Position numbers and translations under genes: made by a program
Notes under the pieces: model-generated
The model's database searches: none
Told to the model about the DNA's origin: nothing
What the model saw: the letters and a program-made list of their open reading frames with translations, nothing else
Shown: piece after piece, positions 31,136 to 37,253 of the stretch
Layout: each line of letters starts with the position of its first letter
Numbering within the stretch: position 1 is the stretch's first letter
Source: Pandoraea cepalis
GTDB lineage: Bacteria; Pseudomonadota; Gammaproteobacteria; Burkholderiales; Burkholderiaceae
DNA length: 37,253 bases
Direction of reading: 5' to 3'
Assembly (NCBI RefSeq): GCF_902459665.1
Contig: NZ_CABPSL010000030.1
Coordinates: 1 to 37,253 of the forward strand

Positions 31136-32938
31136 ATGGAATCAAGCATGGCGCCGCGTCCGGCAAAACCATTAAAGACGTTCGATTCAAATTTTGCCGG
31201 GACCTCCGCGCAAGACTATTCGGACAGCAAGTCCCTCGGGCCCTTAACGCTTTGTTCCCCGGCAATCCCGGGGGAAAGCTTCGTTTCGCAAGTCGCGCGT
31301 TATCACGTCGCCAGCGGTAATCCTACGACGCGTGATACTTACATGGAACTGTTCCAACGCGGCCCGTTTCGTCTCACCTCTTGGGTATCACCGTTCATGA
31401 GCGCGCTGGCCGGCCGCTTTGAGGGAGACATGGTTGACGGGATGCGCCAGTTTTTGCGTGACTGTACTTTATTTCCCCTGTTCGCGATGTTTTCGGGAGC
31501 ACGGCTGTCTGCTGCCAACGAACGTGCGAGTATTGAGCGAGCTCTGCGTACGCTTCCACAACGGATGGTCGCCGAATCTGGGTGGACCCGTTTGTGTCCA
31601 GCTTGTCTGAGCGAGGACGAAGCCGACTACGGCACTCCAGCCATTCGAAGCGCACATCAAATCCCTGGCATCTCGCGTTGCTTCCGCCACGGAACGGCTT
31701 TGTTAGATCGATGCCTTAAGTGCCGGTGTCCGTTCGAGCGCGTCAATGATTTGGTCTTAGTACCGTGGTTCGGGTGTTCGGCATGTAAAGCAAAACTGGT
31801 AGTCGAAACGTCCACGGGTGTTCAATCGCCCGATGAGACTAGGCATGCCGATTTCGCAATCTTCACATCGAAGCTTCTCGCATCAAACAGTCCCGAATTA
31901 ACGCGAGAAGGTTTAGTAGCATTGTATAAAAGTGGCTTCGACAATTTGGGTATGGTCCATAAAGGTCGCGTTGATCGAACCGCGGTCACCCGTGAATTGA
32001 TCTCACACTTTGGAGACTCATTTGTCACGCATGTCGACCCGGCGTACCGCAGCGAGCGTCTGTCTGGATGGTTTCAGACATTGACTCCGGGGTCAACATG
32101 GGAAGCCCCACTGGGCCGGCACTTGCTTTTGTCGTATTTCATTTACGAAGATGCAGATCGGTTTCTCGCCCAATATCACAAGTTCGTAAGCAGTTCGATT
32201 CCCTCGATTTCTCCCAGGGTCCGTCGGCGACTCGATAGCTCTGTGGCCAAAGACATGCGCGAAGATTTGATGTCGCAGATACAAATGGCGGCCAGCCAAA
32301 TTCCTCAGTGTAGTCTGGACCACTTATGGCAACTGCACTACGGCATTATGAAGCGCCTTCTTCGCCAGGATGCAGAGGCGCTCGTGAAACTTGAAAAGCA
32401 CCTTGCTAAACAGATCAAGCGTGAGGCCACGCGAGCCGAATATTCGATCCCGGGAACTCATCCTGATGACACATTCTGGGCTCAAAGGCTCCGGCAAATG
32501 GTGAGCAAGATATACGAGTCCCAAGAGCGGCCTAGGAGAGCTAGTCGAAACCAGCTACTAATCCTGATCGGCTGGAAAAAGGGGAAGTGTCTCGCAGATA
32601 CTAAAGATTTCCCGGAATTTGAACGCGAATTGGAAGCTTGGACAGAGACTGCTTGGCATTTTTACCTGCGCAGACTGCTTTGGACGTTAGCGCAGCCCGG
32701 TGCCCGTACATCGCATATAAAGCGGTCGGTCATCAACGCAGGCATCGAATGGCATCGCGGGGTGGCACTGGGGGAGTTTTGCAGTAAGCAGCAGCTACCG
32801 GACGATTTCAGCGTGTCGAAGATACTCGCGACGATCCGTGCATGGGGGATCGACCCGCAATGGATCGGGCCATCGCCAGAGCGTGTCTTTGCAAACGCTG
32901 GGCGCGACTATAAGCGTCGACGCCCAGCCACTGCTTAA
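31136..32938 (+). CDS. TnsD/TniQ-family Tn7-like target-selection protein (orphan)
   Basis: A 600-aa protein. The N-terminal TniQ domain has the family signature PGESFVSQVARYHVASGNPT at 45-64. Two zinc-binding blocks follow: Cys154, Cys157, Cys182, His185 (LCPACLSEDEADYGTP, HQIPGISRCFRHGTALL), then Cys193, Cys196, Cys214, Cys217 (RCLKCRCPFE, FGCSACKAK). The 380-residue C-terminal part is helical and of the size used by TnsD to read its attachment site; residues near 490-530 (RRASRNQLLILIGWKKGKC) recur in TnsD proteins. No TnsA, TnsB or TnsC gene is in the window, so it is an orphan, left by a Tn7-like transposon or acting with proteins elsewhere. An ATG four codons in is an alternative start. 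Confidence 0.85.
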   Translation: MESSMAPRPAKPLKTFDSNFAGTSAQDYSDSKSLGPLTLCSPAIPGESFVSQVARYHVASGNPTTRDTYMELFQRGPFRLTSWVSPFMSALAGRFEGDMVDGMRQFLRDCTLFPLFAMFSGARLSAANERASIERALRTLPQRMVAESGWTRLCPACLSEDEADYGTPAIRSAHQIPGISRCFRHGTALLDRCLKCRCPFERVNDLVLVPWFGCSACKAKLVVETSTGVQSPDETRHADFAIFTSKLLASNSPELTREGLVALYKSGFDNLGMVHKGRVDRTAVTRELISHFGDSFVTHVDPAYRSERLSGWFQTLTPGSTWEAPLGRHLLLSYFIYEDADRFLAQYHKFVSSSIPSISPRVRRRLDSSVAKDMREDLMSQIQMAASQIPQCSLDHLWQLHYGIMKRLLRQDAEALVKLEKHLAKQIKREATRAEYSIPGTHPDDTFWAQRLRQMVSKIYESQERPRRASRNQLLILIGWKKGKCLADTKDFPEFERELEAWTETAWHFYLRRLLWTLAQPGARTSHIKRSVINAGIEWHRGVALGEFCSKQQLPDDFSVSKILATIRAWGIDPQWIGPSPERVFANAGRDYKRRRPATA

Positions 32939-33198
32939 CTGTTCTGGATCGCGGTACAGCACAAGCGTTGCCATGCGTTTTGCATGTGTGATGCCACTGC
33001 GGCTCGGTCTTTCTAACCGGGATATGACTCTGCCTCCCATGACGTAACCTGCGCAAGTGATTCTGGACGGACTGGAGCACCAATTCCATGTTTCTTCAGC
33101 AATTTCGACAAGGGCGGACACTCAGCTTCGTCGCGCAGTTTTGCACTTTCTTTGCTATTAAACGCAAGCGTGTTCTCGCCGTCGTCCTGTCACCCACG
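32939..33198. other. Gene-free junction region
   Basis: About 260 bp between the TnsD-like stop and the truncated small membrane gene. I support no gene here. The sequence changes from the TnsD side to the SHOCT-type gene somewhere near 33170-33200, so it contains a recombination joint. GACAAGGGCGGACACTC near 33107 faintly recalls the outer Tn7 end, without a confirmed terminal TGT. Confidence 0.35.
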
Positions 33199-33284
33199 AC
33201 CTTTCCCCAAAGCCAGAACAGAATCATGAACATCACGCCGAAACCCATACCCCACCCGCCCAATCCACTACCGTAGCCCATCAT
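33199..33284 (-). pseudogene. 5' fragment of a small Gly-rich membrane protein (SHOCT-type)
   Basis: The minus-strand frame starts MMGYGSGLGGWGMGFGVMFMILFWLW, the Gly/Met/Trp-rich leader and membrane helix typical of short SHOCT-domain proteins next to metal and sulfur genes. The usual cytoplasmic SHOCT tail is missing. After about residue 28 the frame continues to 33096 through Arg/Thr-rich sequence without resemblance, so the gene appears cut by a rearrangement. A run of G's (minus strand) lies directly upstream of the ATG. Between here and the MFS stop at 33495 there is about 210 bp with one weak ORF. Confidence 0.55.
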
Positions 33285-33494
33285 GTCGCCCCCCCCCAGA
33301 TCCCAGATTTTCGGCGTTCCAACATGGACTTGCGGTTGGCCCCTTCACCGTTTCCTGACCCGCGCGTGCCAACACGCAACGGTAAGGCGCTCGGGTCGCC
33401 CTCGCGTCCGCGGATCGAACGCCGACGATCGTCCGCTTTTCATGAAACGCTGTGATCGGCGCCGCCGCGAAGGCGGCGGGCGTGTCCTCCCCGT

Positions 33495-34742
33495 TCATGC
33501 TTCTCCCCTTGCAAGGGTTTCTCGCATCCGCACTGCCGCGATTGCGCCGGACAGGAAGGTCAAGGCCGCGACCAGCCACATGGCTGCGGCGACACCGAAC
33601 AAATCAGCAGTGAAGCCCGCGAGCAACGCGCCGACCGCATAGCCAAGGTCACGCCAGAGCCGATAGACACCTACCGCGGAAGCGCGCCAGGCCGGGTCGG
33701 CTACGTCACCGATGGCGGCAAGCAGGGTCGGATAAACCATTGCCGTCCCGATGCCGAGCGACACTGCACCCAGCCCGAAGACCAGGTACCGGGCGGTCAG
33801 CGCGATGGTGGCGATGCCCATGGCTTGGAGCCACATTCCGTATACGATCAGCCATTTTCGCCCGATCTGGTCGGACAACGCGCCCGTAAAAATCTGCGTG
33901 ATGCCCCAGACCGCCGGATAGACCGCAGCAAGTATGCCAATTTGCGCCAGCGACATGCCAGCCGCAGCGAAGACCAGCGGAAACAAGCCCCAGGCCATGC
34001 CGTCGTTCAGGTTGTTGACAAGCCCTGCCTGACTGACGCTCGAGAGATTGCGATCCGTGAGGGAGGTGCGGCGGAAGATTTCGCCTTGTGTGAGTCTCGT
34101 CTCGCCAGCCATGGCGCGATGATGCGCACGTAACTCATGCGTGACATGACCGCGGGTTTCGCGAACGACGAGGACAGAGAGCAACAGTCCCGCAGCCACA
34201 TAGACGACACCCGGATAAAAAGGCTCGGGCCTGAGCGCAAAGTGTGCTGCGATCCAGCCAGTGGCGAGCGCACTGCCGGCGACCGCAAGATAGCCGGAAC
34301 ACTCATTCAGCCCCATCGCGAGACCGCGCTGCCTAGGCCCGACCAGATCGATTTTCATGATGACCGTGGTGGACCACGTCAGTCCCTGGCTTACGCCCAG
34401 CAGCACGTTGGCTGCGACCATCCAATTCCAGTCGGGTGCCCACATCAAAGCAAAGGGCACGGGAACCGCAACCAGCCATCCGGCCACCAATACATGCCTG
34501 CGGCCGAATCGGTCGGAAAGACGTCCTGCAAAGTAATTGGTCAGCGCCTTGGTGACGCCAAAGACGACAATGAAGGAGAGAATCGCGGCCTTGGCTGCGA
34601 TGTGAAAGTCTTGTTCTGCAATGGCCGGGAGGATACTGCGTTCCTGCCCTACCATCGCGCCAACGAAAGCATTGACGAGTAGTAGCAGGGAGAATTGACC
34701 AAGGTTCTCACGTAACCCGAGGCGAACGGGGGCTGCGTGCAT
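33495..34742 (-). CDS. MFS transporter
   Basis: A 415-aa inner-membrane transporter with twelve hydrophobic segments. The conserved MFS loop motif is GRLSDRFGRRHV between helices 2 and 3, and its echo in the second half is GALSDQIGRKWL. The central loop (RAHHRAMAGETRLTQGEIFRR) is cytoplasmic and basic. It starts 3 nt after the metallo-hydrolase stop, so it is the third gene of the ArsR-rhodanese operon. I recall this regulator-hydrolase-MFS set on metal-resistance islands; the substrate is not known and could be a sulfur oxyanion or a thiol-metal product. That is inference. Confidence 0.88.
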   Translation of the reverse strand: MHAAPVRLGLRENLGQFSLLLLVNAFVGAMVGQERSILPAIAEQDFHIAAKAAILSFIVVFGVTKALTNYFAGRLSDRFGRRHVLVAGWLVAVPVPFALMWAPDWNWMVAANVLLGVSQGLTWSTTVIMKIDLVGPRQRGLAMGLNECSGYLAVAGSALATGWIAAHFALRPEPFYPGVVYVAAGLLLSVLVVRETRGHVTHELRAHHRAMAGETRLTQGEIFRRTSLTDRNLSSVSQAGLVNNLNDGMAWGLFPLVFAAAGMSLAQIGILAAVYPAVWGITQIFTGALSDQIGRKWLIVYGMWLQAMGIATIALTARYLVFGLGAVSLGIGTAMVYPTLLAAIGDVADPAWRASAVGVYRLWRDLGYAVGALLAGFTADLFGVAAAMWLVAALTFLSGAIAAVRMRETLARGEA

Positions 34743-34745
34743 GTC

Positions 34746-35483
34746 TTAGGTCTCCAAACCGAGATTGAAGCGCACCATCGCTTCCATGTCGGCGGGCCGT
34801 GGCGGAATCTCGGTCGTTAGATAGTCGACGAAGGTCGCTTTGTCCATCGTTAGCGCAGGGTTCCAGCGCTTTTCGAAACCGACGGTCGATGATGGCTTGC
34901 CCGACAACCCTACACCACAGGCGCTGCCGGCCTGGTGGCCCGGAAAGATTTCGATGTCGTCAGGCAAGGACAGTAGCTTGGCGTGAAGACTCTCATACAG
35001 CAAGGCCGCCATTTCACGTTCCTGTCCGGCTAGATCCGGCCGGCCGGTCGCGCCGACAAACAGCGTGTCGCCGGTGATAACGAACCACGGCGCTTCGCCG
35101 CGCCGCATATCGGTGACCAGCAGGCAAACACTGTCCGGGCTATGGCCGGGCGTGTGTACAACTCTGATCTTGACGTTCCCAATGTCGAGGACCTGTCCAT
35201 CTCGTAAGGGTTCGAATTCGTATTTCACCAAAGACTGGTTCGACTCATGCAAGCAGTACCGTGCACCCACCGCCTGCGCTAACGCCCGCCCACCGGAATA
35301 ATGGTCGGCGTGGACATGGGTGTCGACGACGTGGGTGATCGTGACGCTGGCCTTTTTTGCTTCGTCGATGAACCACTCTTGGTCACCTGCGACAACATCC
35401 ACTGCGACGGCCTTGCCCTCGCCACCACAGCCGAAGAAGTACGAAATCGATGATTCTTTAGTTGCCAGTTGCCTGAAAAACAT
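34746..35483 (-). CDS. Persulfide-dioxygenase-like metallo-beta-lactamase-fold hydrolase
   Basis: A 245-aa soluble protein. The metal-binding motif is DTHVHADHYSGG at about 53-64, followed by His in HTPGHSPDS, Asp in ITGDTLFVGATGRPDL and His in FPGHQAGS. The last part, GVGLSGKPSSTVGFEKRWNPAL, is typical of ETHE1/Blh-type persulfide dioxygenases, which oxidise glutathione persulfide to sulfite. I chose the ATG at 35483 (MFFRQLATKES) because GAGGA lies about 8 nt upstream; the longer frame overlaps the regulator gene. Its place between an ArsR-rhodanese regulator and a transporter supports a role in sulfide or persulfide detoxification. Confidence 0.85.
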   Translation of the reverse strand: MFFRQLATKESSISYFFGCGGEGKAVAVDVVAGDQEWFIDEAKKASVTITHVVDTHVHADHYSGGRALAQAVGARYCLHESNQSLVKYEFEPLRDGQVLDIGNVKIRVVHTPGHSPDSVCLLVTDMRRGEAPWFVITGDTLFVGATGRPDLAGQEREMAALLYESLHAKLLSLPDDIEIFPGHQAGSACGVGLSGKPSSTVGFEKRWNPALTMDKATFVDYLTTEIPPRPADMEAMVRFNLGLET

Positions 35484-35508
35484 CGTTATGTCCTCGTTGA
35501 AGCTCGGC

Positions 35509-36180
35509 TCATTCGCCGTATACGGCCTCAAGCGGAAGGCCCGCTGCCCGCCACTCACTTACACCATCAGACATCTTGCGGACCCGGTATCCACGTGAAG
35601 CCAGCAGTGTCATAGCTTCATCGGACATGAGGCAGAATGGGCCACGACAGTAGGCGACGATTTCTTTGTCGGTGGGTAGTTCAGCCAATCGGTGTTCAAT
35701 TTCTGCCACCGGCATTGATCGGGCAAAGGGCAGGTGCGCCGCCTGATACTCCGACAGTGGGCGCACATCGATGACAATGACGTCACCGTGGCGCGCCTGC
35801 TCCAGCAGCGCCTCTCGTCGTACGGAGGTGAGCTTTGCCGGGTCGGCCATCATCTGCTCAAGCGCGAGGCGAAGCTCCAGCAGGTGCTCCTCGGCCACTT
35901 CCCGCAGGATCACCCACAACGCGGCTACGTCCTTGCCGCTCAGGCAATAAACCACGTACTTGCCTTCCCGCCGGGAAGAAACCAGACGGGCTTCCTTGAG
36001 CGCCTTCAGGTGGGCGCTGGTGAGCTTTATGTCGACCGAGAGCTCGCTGGCAAGCATTTCCACCGTCTTTTCCCCTTGCGCGAGCAGCTCCAGCAGCTCT
36101 AGCCTTTTGGGACTCGAGACGGCCTTGCCTATCCGGGCGACCTGTTCGTACAAGGCGTTCTTAATAGATCGTTTGTTCAT
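35509..36180 (-). CDS. ArsR-family regulator fused to a rhodanese domain
   Basis: A 223-aa fusion. Residues 10-100 are an ArsR/SmtB winged HTH (SSPKRLELLELLAQGEKTVEMLASELSV, LTSAHLKALKEARLVSSRREGKYVVYCL). Residues about 120-220 are a rhodanese domain with the active loop AYCRGPFC and a preceding IDVRPLSEYQAAHLPFA. No clear metal-binding Cys pair is seen in the ArsR part, so the rhodanese Cys may be the sensor of reactive sulfur. It is first in the operon with the hydrolase and the MFS gene. A perfect inverted repeat overlaps its own start codon, which fits autorepression. Confidence 0.9.
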   Translation of the reverse strand: MNKRSIKNALYEQVARIGKAVSSPKRLELLELLAQGEKTVEMLASELSVDIKLTSAHLKALKEARLVSSRREGKYVVYCLSGKDVAALWVILREVAEEHLLELRLALEQMMADPAKLTSVRREALLEQARHGDVIVIDVRPLSEYQAAHLPFARSMPVAEIEHRLAELPTDKEIVAYCRGPFCLMSDEAMTLLASRGYRVRKMSDGVSEWRAAGLPLEAVYGE

Positions 36181-36207
36181 TCGTATATTCTAACGAGTAT
36201 ACGAATG
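36178..36207. promoter_or_regulatory. Operator palindrome overlapping the ArsR-rhodanese start codon
   Basis: CATTCGTATA and TATACGAATG form a perfect 10-bp inverted repeat with a 10-bp spacer. The left arm contains the start codon of the regulator. This is the size and symmetry of an ArsR-family operator and probably controls the whole operon. Confidence 0.75.
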
Positions 36208-36241
36208 AATGCAAAGATTATCTGTCGTAAAGGAGGCGGCC

Positions 36242-36415
36242 CTAATCGCGCCTCGTTTCCCGATGAATTCGACGCATGATGTCCAACAACTGAGAATCCT
36301 TGTTCAAGGGGTTTGAGCGCACGCTCCAAGCGTAATAGCTACTACGGGCGACCCCTGCTAGCCGACAAACTAGCTTTACCGGGTAGACCTTCTTCATAGC
36401 CTGAATCACTTCCAT
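36242..36415 (-). pseudogene. IS3-family transposase OrfB, N-terminal fragment
   Basis: The minus-strand frame MEVIQAMKKVYPVKLVCRLA, GVARSSYYAWSVRSN, LLDIMRRIHRET matches the start of an IS3-family OrfB (HTH_21 region) and ends in a stop after 57 residues, where RGRYGSPRI would be expected. The DDE domain is absent. It lies between the regulator promoter and unassigned DNA and is a dead remnant. Confidence 0.8.
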
Positions 36416-36416
36416 G

Positions 36417-36763
36417 AGCGATCCAGCTACTAGTGGAGTTGTTCGGCCAATCCGGGTTCATTCAAAGATTGCAGTCCTCTCAGCTCGTTGCGTCGACGCC
36501 TTCCCTCCTGTTTGCCTTCTTCAGCCAGTGGTTCACCTCGACCTTGAGCATCGGCTGTCTAAGTGCGTTAGTTGTGCGCCGCCGCTGGCAGCCGGCGTTA
36601 CTGATCGCTCCACATCAGGTTTTATGTTTGCTTGATCTATGTCAACAGCGACTCTTTGCTGCATCGCATACTGTAGCGTCAACATGACTTTGTAGCTTCA
36701 CGAGCTTTTGCATCCCGTGCGTGGGTTCCACCTTCATCACCGAGACGGGAAAGGATTGTCACC
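36417..36763 (+). promoter_or_regulatory. Non-coding region with an FNR/ANR-like box before the DUF302 gene
   Basis: No gene is supported here. TTGATctatGTCAA at 36632-36645 matches nine of ten positions of the FNR/ANR consensus. A -10-like CATACT lies at 36667-36672, about the distance expected when the box is centred near -41.5 (class II activation). This suggests oxygen-limited induction of the DUF302 gene. Confidence 0.55.
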
Positions 36764-37153
36764 ATGTACGGATTCTCTACCTACGTAAAACTACCTTTCA
36801 ACGCCGCTGTTGATAAGGTTACAGACGCCTTGAAGAAGGAAGGGTTTGGCATCCTCACCGATATCGACGTGCAAGCCACCATGAAAGCCAAACTCAACAT
36901 AGAGGGGCGGCCCTACCGCATTCTGGGTGCCTGTAATCCGCCTCTGGCGCACCGCTCACTTGAGATCGACCCGGATATCGGACTGCTTCTACCTTGCAAC
37001 GTCGTCGTTCGCGAGGACGTCCATGGTAAGGTCGTCGTCGCTTTCATGGATCCTACGGCGGTGTTGCAACTGGTCGAACGGCCTGGCATTAGTGAGCTGG
37101 CACAAGAAGTGAAAGGGTGCCTGGAACGGGTCCGCGATAGCTTGGCAGATTGA
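36764..37153 (+). CDS. DUF302-domain protein
   Basis: A 129-aa soluble protein of the DUF302 family. Recognised stretches are [76 protein letters not shown] and [15 protein letters not shown] lies about 9 nt before the ATG. The domain has a two-strand plus helix fold and often sits beside sulfur, heme or metal-stress genes; its ligand is unknown. An FNR/ANR-like box upstream suggests expression under low oxygen. Length is normal and no defect is visible. Confidence 0.88.
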   Translation: MYGFSTYVKLPFNAAVDKVTDALKKEGFGILTDIDVQATMKAKLNIEGRPYRILGACNPPLAHRSLEIDPDIGLLLPCNVVVREDVHGKVVVAFMDPTAVLQLVERPGISELAQEVKGCLERVRDSLAD

Positions 37154-37206
37154 CGATTTTATATGCATAGGCGATTTGACCCTGCCTCGTTTTCACGTAC
37201 AGCAAG

Positions 37207-37253
37207 TCATGCGGTAAGCAATGCGGCCTCGTAGTCGACGGGAGTACGAAAAT
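37207..37253 (-). CDS. IS3-family transposase OrfB, C-terminal end (runs off the window)
   Basis: The minus-strand frame at the window edge reads RTPVDYEAALLTA and a stop at 37209-37207. This resembles the last residues of IS3-family OrfB proteins (x-x-TP-x-x-(F/Y)E). The element would continue to the right. Its end may be near 37178, where TGACCCTGCC reads like an IS3-family terminal repeat. Only about 15 codons are visible, so the call is tentative. Confidence 0.5.
   Translation of the reverse strand, partial: FRTPVDYEAALLTA

Noticed and set aside
33268-33498. 77-codon minus-strand frame overlapping the MFS stop by ATGA
   Set aside because: Composition is unconvincing and it runs into the truncated SHOCT-type leader; a single overlap is weak evidence here.
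36433-36687. 84-codon plus-strand frame before the DUF302 gene
   Set aside because: No ribosome site or recognisable motif, and it overlaps the FNR-like box and promoter region.

Overview
The window is high-GC proteobacterial DNA that reads as mobile accessory sequence for nearly its whole length. The gene families point to Betaproteobacteria, most likely Burkholderiales (Achromobacter, Delftia or Ralstonia-like), although Pseudomonas or Xanthomonadales hosts carry the same elements. No tRNA, rRNA, CRISPR array or core housekeeping gene was seen. All assignments come from reading the sequence and from memory of the families; no search was run.

Region 1 (1-5263) is heavy-metal cargo. It holds a czcI-like periplasmic protein, a beheaded CzcS-like sensor kinase, and a minus-strand operon of cadA (Zn/Cd/Pb P-type ATPase with two tandem metal-binding domains), a His-rich double zinc-ribbon protein and a ZIP-like permease. 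A MerR-family cadR is divergent from cadA across a textbook 21-bp MerR-type operator.

Region 2 (5264-22470) is the backbone of a Tn4371-like integrative and conjugative element, almost all on the minus strand. In transcription order from the right end it runs: tyrosine integrase, PDDEXK/DUF1016 nuclease, Cys-containing small protein, DUF932, ParB, a 69-aa protein, DUF1232, DUF736, DUF2958, DUF2285, AlpA-like HTH, RepA, iteron origin, ParA, RHH protein, DUF2840, TraF peptidase, a 147-aa ORF and the VirD2-like relaxase. One XRE regulator points the other way. ParA through relaxase are chained by five consecutive 4-base ATGA overlaps. The gaps in 13.3-20.1 kb carry a family of GC-rich, hairpin-forming repeats of about 200 bp. 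The metal genes sit just beyond the relaxase, the usual cargo position of this family.

Region 3 (22.5-28.4 kb) starts at the integrase end of the element. A promoter, a three-hairpin RNA candidate and an intrinsic terminator lie at 22648-22816. Next come a PrlF/YhaV toxin-antitoxin pair, a frameshifted HTH gene, and a two-gene operon (25053-28356). That operon encodes a helical protein with a GrpE-like C-terminal wing and an Hsp70/actin-like ATPase without a substrate-binding domain. I regard this pair as the best candidate for an undescribed system.

Region 4 (28.4-33.3 kb) is a mobile-element scar: IS3-family fragments, a 51-bp tandem duplication, a DNA-binding-like gene behind a promoter framed by two palindromic operators, a small gene killed by an early stop, and an orphan TnsD/TniQ-like protein. 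Three repeats spaced exactly 20 bp lie upstream of that protein and resemble TnsB-binding sites of Tn7.

Region 5 (33.3-37.25 kb) has an ArsR-rhodanese regulator, a persulfide-dioxygenase-like metallo-hydrolase and an MFS transporter in one operon. They are flanked by a truncated small membrane protein, IS3-family fragments and a DUF302 gene behind an FNR/ANR-like box.
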